Shown here one piece after another: positions 23,921 to 29,291 of a stretch of 29,291 bases of DNA. The DNA comes from an uncultured Lachnospiraceae bacterium (GTDB lineage Bacteria > Bacillota > Clostridia > Lachnospirales > Lachnospiraceae), in NCBI GenBank assembly GCA_910579935.1, contig CAJTVQ010000050.1:1-29291 (forward strand). Reading direction: 5' to 3'. Within the stretch, counting starts at the first letter, position 1; the number at the start of each line of letters is the position of its first letter. The translations under genes and the position numbers were made by a program. The notes beneath the pieces were generated by a model. That model did not search any database and was not told where the DNA came from. It saw only the letters and a list, made by a program, of their open reading frames with translations.

Positions 23921-24316
23921 ATGCAGAAAGAACCGAAATTTTACATTCACAAAGACTCCGGCCTCATTTTCGAGGTCATCACTCCTCCCGACGCGGCAGA
24001 CACCCTGAAAATCTGCCCGGCCCTTACGGAACTTATTCCCAACACTTCCGAAGGCGCGGCAGAAAAACATCTTCCGGTCATAGAACGGGAAGGCAGTCAG
24101 GTTACCGTCAGCGTAGGAAGCACCTTCCATCCCATGTCCGAAGAGCACAGTATTACCTGGATTTATCTTCTGACCCGGGCCGGCTGTCAGCGGATTCACT
24201 TAAAACCCGACAGCGAGCCAACCGCCCGCTTCATTCTTCAGGAAGGGGACGAACCGGTTGCGGCTTTTGCCTACTGCAACCTGCACGGCTTTTGGAAAAC
24301 GGATTTCCGGCTCTGA
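23921..24316 (+). CDS. Desulfoferrodoxin-type superoxide reductase lacking centre I
   Basis: 131 residues. Reduces superoxide to hydrogen peroxide at a His4-Cys iron site in the cytoplasm. The centre II ligands are all present: EKHLPVI (His 50, with the catalytic Lys before it), FHPMSEEHSITW (His 70 and 76), AYCNLHGFWK (Cys 119, His 122). The N-terminus FYIHKDSGLIFEVI aligns with the small desulforedoxin domain, which normally reads FYxCxxCGxxxE, but both Cys pairs are gone; only the fold remnant stays. So it should work as a one-iron enzyme like the class that lost centre I. Divergent from trpB2, and convergent with the GH27 gene 11 nt away. Supplies peroxide to rubrerythrin functionally. 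Confidence 0.88.
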   Translation: MQKEPKFYIHKDSGLIFEVITPPDAADTLKICPALTELIPNTSEGAAEKHLPVIEREGSQVTVSVGSTFHPMSEEHSITWIYLLTRAGCQRIHLKPDSEPTARFILQEGDEPVAAFAYCNLHGFWKTDFRL

Positions 24317-24327
24317 TTCCAGGCAGC

Positions 24328-25638
24328 CTATCCCTCTATCCGGTACACCTTTACCCCGTGTGCCGGAACCGGGATACGCAGTATTCCTCCCTCTATCCGG
24401 CATTCGCTTTTATCCCACAGTTCATAAAGGACGCAGGAACCATTCTTTCCCAACGGCTCATCTAAATCGCATAACGGAAAAGAAACCGTTTCTTCTTTTT
24501 CACCCAGATTAAAAAATGCTGCATACAGTTCACCTGTTTTCCGATTCCTGTTCTTCCAAACCGCCAGTTCTTCCGTCCGGAGAATCTGGCTTCCCCGACA
24601 CTCATCCCCCAAAAGAGAAAGCAGTTCCCTGTTTGTCAGAAGGGAATAGGTCCACGCATCCAGTTTAGTCAGTTCCGCACCTATCATGAGCGGAGAACGG
24701 AACATACACCACAAAGTCATCATGGTCTTCTGTTCCTCCCTTGTCAGTCTGCATTCCCACTCCCCATTTCCGAAGCCTCCGCCCAGTTTTCCGAGGGGAA
24801 GCATGTCACAGTCCGGAAAACAGCCTGCCCTCACATGATCCTGCCATAATTCACAGCGCCAGAACATATTTTTCAGCAAATGCCATTCATCCCAAAAATC
24901 ATCCGTGATCCGCCACATATTGGCATATCTGCAATACTGCCACGCCCTGTCCGGATGCGCCGGTCCGGGAGACAGGCTGAGCACGATCGGTCTGCCGCAC
25001 TTTTGGATGGCCCTGTGGAGCATCTCCGTCTCATGCCAGCCCGCGAAAGGGATTTCCCGGTACAGCCGGCTGTCGCAGATATCATCGCACTTGATAAAAT
25101 CCACGCCCCACTCCGCATACATGCCAATGACCGAGTCATAATAAGCCTGCCCTGCCTGCGTATCCCGCACACCGTACATATCCGGATTCCACACACATAT
25201 AGAGGAAGGGTCAGCCACTTCATCCGCGGTGGTTTCCGTTCCGAATACGGGACAGTGAAGCTGCGCTGCTTTTCTCGGTATTCCCCTCATCATATGGATG
25301 CCGAATTTCAATCCTTTCCCATGTATGTACTCCGCCAGTGTACGGAATCCGCTCCCGTCCGCCGCAGAGGGGAAACGTCCGGGCGCCGGCTGCAGTCTCC
25401 CATACCCGTCCATCTGCACATCCCCAAAAGGAATGTACTGGAAACGGTCTCTTTTCGTTCCTGCATCATTTGCATACCACTGAATATCCACTACGATGTA
25501 TTCCCATCCGTATTCTTTCAAATGTTCCGCCATATAATCCGCATTAGCCTTCACCTGCGCCTCGTTTACGCTTGTATCGTAATAGTCGTAACTGTTCCAT
25601 CCCATAGGCGGCGTGACCGCAAATCCGTTCTTGTCCAT
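24328..25638 (-). CDS. Alpha-galactosidase (GH27)
   Basis: 436 residues. Hydrolyses terminal alpha-galactosyl groups such as in raffinose or galactomannan. No signal peptide, so intracellular. TPPMGWNSYDYYD at the N-terminus is the GH27 signature. The nucleophile is Asp 185 in DFIKCDD, and the acid/base is Asp 247 in MWRITDDFWDEW (Arg + 4, as in human alpha-galactosidase A). A C-terminal beta-domain ends in HGVKVYRI. Related GH27 members with arabinopyranosidase or isomaltodextranase activity cannot be excluded. Start at ATG 25638: AAGGAG lies 8 nt before it; a TTG nine codons upstream has no site and falls beside the terminator hairpin. Confidence 0.9.
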   Translation of the reverse strand: MDKNGFAVTPPMGWNSYDYYDTSVNEAQVKANADYMAEHLKEYGWEYIVVDIQWYANDAGTKRDRFQYIPFGDVQMDGYGRLQPAPGRFPSAADGSGFRTLAEYIHGKGLKFGIHMMRGIPRKAAQLHCPVFGTETTADEVADPSSICVWNPDMYGVRDTQAGQAYYDSVIGMYAEWGVDFIKCDDICDSRLYREIPFAGWHETEMLHRAIQKCGRPIVLSLSPGPAHPDRAWQYCRYANMWRITDDFWDEWHLLKNMFWRCELWQDHVRAGCFPDCDMLPLGKLGGGFGNGEWECRLTREEQKTMMTLWCMFRSPLMIGAELTKLDAWTYSLLTNRELLSLLGDECRGSQILRTEELAVWKNRNRKTGELYAAFFNLGEKEETVSFPLCDLDEPLGKNGSCVLYELWDKSECRIEGGILRIPVPAHGVKVYRIEG

Positions 25639-25665
25639 TCCTTTTTCTCCTTTTCCGTTTTCCAA

Positions 25666-25718
25666 TCATACGAAAGCGAAAAAGGATGCATATGCATCCT
25701 TCTTTGCTTTTCGTATGA
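25666..25718 (-). terminator. Long terminator-like hairpin after the small lipoprotein gene
   Basis: A 53-nt imperfect inverted repeat: outer arms TCATACGAAA / TTTCGTATGA, inner perfect palindrome AAGGATGCATATGCATCCTT. On the minus strand the inner stem is followed by TTTTCG, giving a terminator 29 nt after the lipoprotein stop. The outer arms enlarge it well beyond a usual terminator. It sits just before the GH27 ribosome site and could also affect GH27 expression. Confidence 0.7.
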
Positions 25719-25746
25719 AAATGATCACCTTACTGCAACAATCCTC

Positions 25747-26223
25747 TTAGTTGCCGGCTGCTTCCATTAAGGTAGCGCCTTCCGTGAAATCATTCTGAAT
25801 CGTTGTCAGAAGATCCATCAGCGCATTCATGTCTGCATCCGCTGCTTTCTCAGGATCCATTAAATCAATGCACATATCAAGATACTTAATCATCGCTTCC
25901 GAACCGGATTTGTATTTTGCCTGTGCCTCTGCATACTTCTCAGGCGCCTGAATCGATGCAAACTCTACGAAGGGCTCTTTCATACCTTCAATCAGTTTCT
26001 TTGCACCTTCTACATCGTTGGCATCAAGAGCTGCTGCTTCTGTCATAACATTTGTCATAGCTTCTGCCAGTTCCGTAGTTTTAGCAACATACTCTTCTTC
26101 GCTCAATGCGGAAGATGCTGCCGCTTCAGTTCCTCCATTGCTGCCGCCGCATGCCATAACGGACATACCCATCACTGCAACTGCCATGAGTGCTGCAATA
26201 CGTTTTACCAATTTGCTTTTCAT
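25747..26223 (-). CDS. Small lipoprotein, helical, unknown function
   Basis: 158 residues from ATG 26223, which has GGAGGAG 7 nt upstream. Signal peptide with lipobox SVMAC (Cys ~25) and a short Gly/Ser/Ala spacer. The mature part is Ala/Met/Glu-rich and predicted helical (EEEYVAKTTELAEAMTNVM, GAKKLIEGMKEPFVEFASI, KYAEAQAKYKSGSEAM), probably a helical bundle on the outer membrane face. No family recognised with certainty. Single-gene unit with a strong promoter and terminator, so probably abundant. Confidence 0.8.
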   Translation of the reverse strand: MKSKLVKRIAALMAVAVMGMSVMACGGSNGGTEAAASSALSEEEYVAKTTELAEAMTNVMTEAAALDANDVEGAKKLIEGMKEPFVEFASIQAPEKYAEAQAKYKSGSEAMIKYLDMCIDLMDPEKAADADMNALMDLLTTIQNDFTEGATLMEAAGN

Positions 26224-26275
26224 TACTATCTCCTCCATTTTCTTTCACTTTCTCTGTTTCTCATACACAAACGGT

Positions 26276-26303
26276 ATTATAGCACATTTATTTTATATTG
26301 CAA
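26276..26303 (-). promoter_or_regulatory. Strong sigma-A promoter of the small lipoprotein
   Basis: Minus strand TTGCAA (26298-26303), 16-nt spacer ending in TGC, TATAAT (26276-26281), i.e. an extended -10. About 50 nt before the ATG. Confidence 0.8.
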
Positions 26304-26559
26304 GTAATTTTATACATTTTTAATTTTTGGCCCTTTTCTCTCCATTATTATCCAAATTTTTCTCCTGTCCACCGCGCAGGGCCGAAAACATGATTGATAA
26401 ACCCTTGGTTCATAAGATGCATTTCCTATATTGCTTTCCAGGTAATTTCCATTATCAGATCTCTGCTGCGGAGCCATGCCCGGTTTTTCCAAACTAACGC
26501 AAAGGAAAGACGGCGCAATCCCCAAAAGAAGAAAGAAAACAATACAAAATACTACACTA

Positions 26560-26765
26560 AGGAATTTATTAACAATGACCGCACCATGAAGTGGGCAGCG
26601 CACGGTGAGGAACAGCATGGAATCGGATTGAAAAATGTGAAGAAGATTGTGGAGAAGTATAATGGCACAATGGAAGGCACGACACAGGAGGGCATATTCT
26701 GCGTCAATCTGCTCTTTGCCACAATGTCAGGTGATGAATCCCAAAAAGCACAAAAACAAGCCTGA
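26560..26765 (+). pseudogene. Remnant of a sensor histidine kinase (C-terminal ATPase end)
   Basis: The plus strand reads ...EEQHGIGLKNVKKIVEKYNG followed by TMEGTTQEGIFCVNLLF, the last boxes (G2 and final strand) of a GHKL ATPase domain of the AgrC/NatK type. Everything before it (dimerisation domain, N and F boxes, membrane part) is missing; the frame is open upstream to 26394, but that part is not kinase-like. The left break is somewhere near 26560-26600. It ends in a strong terminator. Belongs to an AT-rich zone of broken genes. Confidence 0.7.
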
Positions 26766-26801
26766 CGAAATTCATGATGAATTTCGTCAGGCTTGTTTTT
26801 T
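26757..26801. terminator. Perfect 19-bp bidirectional terminator
   Basis: Perfect inverted repeat 26757-26775 with 26777-26795 around a single base (CAAGCCTGACGAAATTCAT and its complement). Six T follow on the plus strand and TTTTTGTGCTTTTT follows on the minus strand. It can end the histidine-kinase remnant on one side and the AAA ATPase transcript on the other. The last codons of the kinase remnant lie inside it. Confidence 0.85.
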
Positions 26802-26857
26802 GAGGTTTAGATTTTTGACAATATAAAAAAAAGAGAAGTAACTTGAATCAAAGTTTG

Positions 26858-27589
26858 TTATAATAATTGGTTTAATAGAATATCCTTATGATTGATAAAT
26901 AATTCAGTTACTTTATAACTTTCTGTTGAGAAATAATCAATCGGCACAATTTTGTTCCCATCGAAAGATAAAATTTCTGAATTCGGAATTCCCAATAAAA
27001 TAGGGGAGTGTGACGCAATAATAAATTGTGTTCCTTTTTGAGAAAGATGATGTATTTGTGAAAGAACACTTAATTGGCGTTGGGGAGATAATGCTGCCTC
27101 TGGTTCATCTAATATATACAAAGAATCAGATGAAAATCTTTCCAAAATCAAATTCAAAAAACTTTCTCCATGAGACTGTTCGTGTAAAGATTTTCCGCCA
27201 TATCTATCAAAAAAAGATGATTCCCCCATACTGTATTCATCAACCATACTTGCAACATTGTAAAAACTCTCAGCTCGCAAGAAAAAAGAATCCTTTACTC
27301 GCTTAACGCCTTTGCATAAAGTAATTGCGTTACATAACTCAGAATGTGTATTATGGGTATAAAAATTAAAATTTTTACTTCCTCCTTCCGGGTTCAAACC
27401 ATATGCTACTGCGATTGCTTCAAGTATTGTAGATTTTCCAGAACCATTTTCTCCTGTAAAAAATGTAATCGGTTTATGCAGAACGAGTTGATTTAAATTT
27501 TTAATAGAACCTATGCTATGTAAATAAGAATCGTTCGAGATTTTTCCCCAATCTATATTTATTTCCGATATAAATAACGAATTTAACAT
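26858..27589 (-). CDS. Stand-alone AAA/SMC-like ATPase
   Basis: 243 residues. ABC/RecN-type P-loop ATPase with all nucleotide-binding motifs but no coiled coil: Walker A GENGSGKS (46-53), signature-like SHGES (139-143), Walker B LYILDEPE (157-164), and IIASHSPIL with the switch His near 195. Length fits the predicted-ATPase group COG3910. Function of the group is not known; related ATPases occur in defence and competence-like systems, but no partner nuclease is next to it. GGAGG 5 nt before ATG 27589 fixes the start. Clearly A+T richer than genes to the left. Follows the secreted-protein gene, with a terminator between them. Confidence 0.85.
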   Translation of the reverse strand: MLNSLFISEINIDWGKISNDSYLHSIGSIKNLNQLVLHKPITFFTGENGSGKSTILEAIAVAYGLNPEGGSKNFNFYTHNTHSELCNAITLCKGVKRVKDSFFLRAESFYNVASMVDEYSMGESSFFDRYGGKSLHEQSHGESFLNLILERFSSDSLYILDEPEAALSPQRQLSVLSQIHHLSQKGTQFIIASHSPILLGIPNSEILSFDGNKIVPIDYFSTESYKVTELFINHKDILLNQLL

Positions 27590-27612
27590 AGTGCCTCCAA
27601 AACCGAAAAACC

Positions 27613-27643
27613 ATATACTCCAAAAACTTTTTTGGGAGTATAT
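27613..27643 (-). terminator. Terminator-like hairpin after the secreted protein gene
   Basis: Stem ATATACTCC-AAAAA with TTTTT-GGGAGTATAT, 14 pairs with one bulged base and a 2-nt loop, 16 nt after the stop of the secreted protein gene; GGTTTTTCGG follows on the minus strand. The ATPase ribosome site is just downstream, so it may work as an attenuator. Confidence 0.55.
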
Positions 27644-27658
27644 AGCATTGGACAATTA

Positions 27659-28207
27659 TCAACTTTCAATAGGATTTTTTAAGGTGTGCACCGGGATTTT
27701 ATATGTTCCGGCATTTGTTGTAAATGATGCTTTTACAGATACCGTAGGAGAACTAGGACCATCTCCGGTATAATAATATTGGATAACATCGTTTGCAAAC
27801 GTTTTATGCTTAGGAAGCGTTTCACTGTCGATATATTCTGTGTTACTTTTTGGTTTTGCTGAAAATTTTGCATAACTAAATGTTACATCGTCAATAGCAA
27901 CTGCGTTCATATGAGTTTCATAATAGTGATTACCATTTTTCATACCTAAATCATAAAATGAAAAACTACCGGTAATCCTATCATCTAACCAACCATATGT
28001 AGATATAGGTACTTCTGAAGTTTTCACTTCACCATTTCCATCAATACTAAAATAAACAATATCTACTAAAGTTCCTTGATTCGATGTTTCTTTAGTCTGT
28101 GGAATAACAGCAGACTCCGTTTCAGCAGCCAAAGCTACCATACTACTTGATAAAAGTAAAGTTATGGCACATAACGCTGACAAAAGTTTTTTGGCTATTT
28201 TTCGCAT
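27659..28207 (-). CDS. Secreted protein of unknown function
   Basis: 182 residues from ATG 28207 (an in-frame ATG three codons earlier is possible). A classical signal peptide, MRKIAKKLLSALCAITLLLS then SSMVALAAE, would be cut after ALA near residue 27. The mature chain of ~155 residues is Ser/Thr/Tyr-rich and looks all-beta (DIVYFSIDGNGEVKTSEV, GSFSFYDLGMKNGNHYYETH, VKASFTTNAGTYKIPVHT). No cysteines, no wall anchor. No family recognised. A+T-rich, like the rest of this island, with a good promoter at 28241-28269. Confidence 0.75.
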   Translation of the reverse strand: MRKIAKKLLSALCAITLLLSSSMVALAAETESAVIPQTKETSNQGTLVDIVYFSIDGNGEVKTSEVPISTYGWLDDRITGSFSFYDLGMKNGNHYYETHMNAVAIDDVTFSYAKFSAKPKSNTEYIDSETLPKHKTFANDVIQYYYTGDGPSSPTVSVKASFTTNAGTYKIPVHTLKNPIES

Positions 28208-28240
28208 ATAAATCAACCGCCTTATTGCATTATGTATTTT

Positions 28241-28269
28241 ATTGTACTATCATAACTACAAATAGTCAA
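28241..28269 (-). promoter_or_regulatory. Sigma-A promoter of the secreted protein gene
   Basis: Minus strand TTGACT (28264-28269), 17-nt spacer, TACAAT (28241-28246), about 35 nt before the ATG. It abuts the broken left end of the ABC-ATPase remnant, so the junction left this promoter intact. Confidence 0.75.
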
Positions 28270-28275
28270 TAACGT

Positions 28276-28545
28276 TGTGGAAAAATGATATTTCTCAAAT
28301 GTATCTGCGACTTATTGTATCCTCAGGCAGGGACGATGACAGTTGGTGGCAAGGTCATTGGAAAAGAGGTGGATTATCCGGAAAATATAGGATTTATCAT
28401 TGAATCACCAGAGTTCCTGCCAGGATATTCCGGGTTAAAAAATCTGAAATATTTAGCGTCTATCAGGGGAAAGGTTCAGGAGGACGAAATACGAAAATAC
28501 ATGGAACTCGTGGGATTGAATCCTGATGGCAAAAAGCATGTTGGA
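28276..28545 (+). pseudogene. Remnant of a BcrA-type ABC transporter ATPase
   Basis: The plus strand reads GKMIFLKCICDLLYPQAGTM, then VIGKEVDYPENIGFIIESPE and FLPGYSGLKNLKYLASIRGK, ending in YMELVGLNPDGKKHVGN. This is the stretch from the end of Walker A through the Q-loop to just before the signature motif of bacitracin/lantibiotic-export ATPases. The Walker A start is lost (stop codon upstream, GKT/S changed to GKM), and signature, Walker B and H-loop are absent; the open frame continuing to 28701 is not ABC-like and overlaps a real minus-strand gene. An internal fragment left after deletion at both ends. Confidence 0.8.
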
Positions 28546-28567
28546 AATTTGTGCATGGTTCCACCGT

Positions 28568-28744
28568 CTATGGCAATTTATCTTTGCAGACTGTCTTATG
28601 CACACCTGAAACAAGCGAAAAACAACCTACTAAGCCCATTGAAATTCTCCATGCCATATTTTTGCTTTCTGCTAATGGACAAAATGCGACAAACAGAATA
28701 ACAATCAATCCTATGATTACCATTGCAATATTAGCTTTTTTCAT
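28568..28744 (-). CDS. 58-residue membrane protein, unknown
   Basis: ATG 28744 with GGAGG about 10 nt upstream opens 58 codons: MKKANIAMVIIGLIVILFVA, then a second hydrophobic stretch AWRISMGLVGCFSLVSGV, and a basic end KTVCKDKLP. Two short membrane helices joined by a loop. The ribosome site and hydrophobic pattern support a real gene. No family recognised; small two-helix proteins of this kind often sit beside bacteriocin-type ABC genes, and a remnant of one lies directly next to its 3' end. The stop lies 23 nt from that remnant, so the junction may have clipped the original C-terminus. Confidence 0.55.
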   Translation of the reverse strand: MKKANIAMVIIGLIVILFVAFCPLAESKNMAWRISMGLVGCFSLVSGVHKTVCKDKLP

Positions 28745-28764
28745 TAAATTTCTTCCTCCCTCTG

Positions 28765-28927
28765 CTAAGGAACTGTTAAGAAATAAATCTTTACATTTGA
28801 CTTGTCTGAGTCCGCAAATGCCGCGTTGTCATCAGTCGTCGATGCCCGCATCGACTCCATCTTCCGCCTTGCCTTTGTGAACTCATCCTGCGTCAAAGTG
28901 TAAAGTTATTTCTTAACAGTTCCTTAG
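28765..28927. mobile_element. MITE-like element with 36-bp terminal inverted repeats
   Basis: Left end 28765-28801 and right end 28892-28927 are imperfect inverted repeats: both begin CTAAGGAACTGTTAAGAAAT when read inward and end with TTTGAC, differing at a few bases and one indel. The ~90-bp interior is G+C richer than the surroundings and holds a small palindrome GTCGATGC / GCATCGAC. No transposase frame. The minus strand is open through the interior (...QDEFTKARRKMESMRAS...), perhaps a trapped piece of a gene. The family is not recognised and no clear target duplication is visible. Confidence 0.6.
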
Positions 28928-29016
28928 TTTTGTTTTGTTGTTTATTGCGCTGTCTGCTCTCGTTCTGAAGCTCCCTAAGAAGATTTCTTCACCAATGCGG
29001 TTACAGGTATTTTAAA

Positions 29017-29065
29017 CAAAAAAAAGGAATCCACCTCAGCGATCAACCGAAATCGTAGATTCCTT
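29017..29065 (-). terminator. Terminator of the tRNA-Val/tRNA-Leu transcript
   Basis: Minus strand AAGGAATC / GATTCCTT (29024-29031 with 29058-29065) enclosing a smaller CGAT / ATCG hairpin, followed by eight T. It lies 12 nt after the tRNA-Leu 3' end. Confidence 0.75.
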
Positions 29066-29076
29066 ACAAAATACAA

Positions 29077-29160
29077 TGCTGGTAGCCGGACTTGAACCGG
29101 CACGAACAAATGTTCGACAGATTTTAAGTCTGTTGCGTCTGCCTATTCCGCCATACCAGC
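29077..29160 (-). tRNA. tRNA-Leu (TAA)
   Basis: 84 nt on the minus strand: acceptor GCTGGTA / TACCAGC with discriminator A, D-arm GGCGGAATAGGCAGACGC, anticodon stem CAGA / TCTG with loop CTTAAAA (anticodon TAA), a long class II variable arm CGAACATTTGTTCG, and T-arm GCCGG TTCAAGT CCGGC. CCA is not encoded. Confidence 0.95.
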
Positions 29161-29237
29161 AGATTGTTTGCAGTTCCATCCCATTGCGCTTTCTTTCAAA
29201 AGATTCTTAAGTTCTGGAGGGATGTTTGGGGATGTGA

Positions 29238-29291
29238 TGGGACCTATAGGGCTCGAACCTATGACCCTCTGCTTGTAAGGCAGATGCTCTC
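29238..29291 (-). tRNA. tRNA-Val (TAC), 5' part cut off by window edge
   Basis: Minus strand shows part of the D-arm, anticodon stem TCTGC / GCAGA with loop CTTACAA (anticodon TAC), T-arm ATAGG TTCGAGC CCTAT and acceptor 3' strand AGGTCCC with discriminator A. No promoter is visible in the 77 nt between it and tRNA-Leu, so the two are probably one transcript. Confidence 0.92.

Noticed and set aside
24880..25770. 296-codon plus-strand frame opposite the GH27 gene
   Set aside because: The minus strand encodes a complete GH27 enzyme with catalytic residues; the plus frame is its antisense and passes through the terminator palindrome.
28546..28701. C-terminal continuation of the ABC-ATPase frame
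   Set aside because: After the deletion point the reading has no ABC signature or Walker B and lies antisense to the 58-residue membrane gene.
1..29291. CRISPR array, phage or full insertion sequence
   Set aside because: I saw no regularly spaced repeats, no integrase, capsid or transposase frame in the window; the only mobile-type signal is the short inverted-repeat element near 28.8 kb.

Overview
The window looks like a chromosomal segment of a Gram-positive, anaerobic gut-type Clostridia, most probably Lachnospiraceae. The basis is recognition of protein families rather than a database search: rubrerythrin and superoxide reductase, cellobiose phosphorylase, CotH/VTC/DUF4956, a PocR-type sensor, GtrII-like and DUF5722 proteins, strong GGAGG ribosome binding sites and TTGACA/TATAAT-type promoters. 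Almost every gene is on the minus strand; only a cellobiose phosphorylase, a superoxide reductase, one candidate small RNA and two gene remnants are on the plus strand.

Layout. 1-1.3 kb: the end of a tRNA-Pro gene, then a YfcE-type phosphoesterase and an XTP/dITP diphosphatase with their own promoter. 1.3-6.2 kb: a probable operon CotH - VTC domain - DUF4956 - RlmL-like methyltransferase behind one clear promoter. 6.3-6.9 kb: a 50-residue Asn-rich protein with its own terminator, then a protein-free stretch with a strong plus-strand promoter followed by three near-perfect hairpins, which I call as an undescribed small RNA. 6.9-7.8 kb: a DUF1700 membrane protein and an unknown partner. 7.8-12 kb: a sugar-binding lipoprotein and a cellobiose phosphorylase, divergent, each with the same 14-bp operator-like sequence. 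12-17.6 kb: cardiolipin synthase, an unusual short flagellin, rubrerythrin, TatD-associated radical SAM protein, pyridoxamine kinase and a soluble PocR-chemotaxis-domain sensor. 17.7-21.6 kb: a GtrII-like membrane glucosyltransferase tightly linked to a membrane-anchored DUF5722 glycosidase-like protein. 22-26.2 kb: tRNA-Arg, TrpB2, superoxide reductase, GH27 alpha-galactosidase and a small lipoprotein.

26.3-29.0 kb differs from the rest: it is visibly richer in A+T and contains a histidine-kinase tail, an ABC-ATPase fragment, a stand-alone AAA ATPase, a secreted protein, a 58-residue membrane protein and a 163-bp inverted-repeat element. It ends at a tRNA-Leu/tRNA-Val cluster, as expected of an eroded island beside tRNA genes.

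How genes fit together: cellobiose phosphorylase plus a co-regulated binding protein and an alpha-galactosidase point to plant-fibre oligosaccharide use; rubrerythrin and superoxide reductase give oxygen tolerance; CotH/VTC/DUF4956 and GtrII/DUF5722 look like two cell-surface or polymer modules whose products are unknown. The most novel items are the three-hairpin RNA at 6.69-6.87 kb and the CotH/VTC/DUF4956 module.
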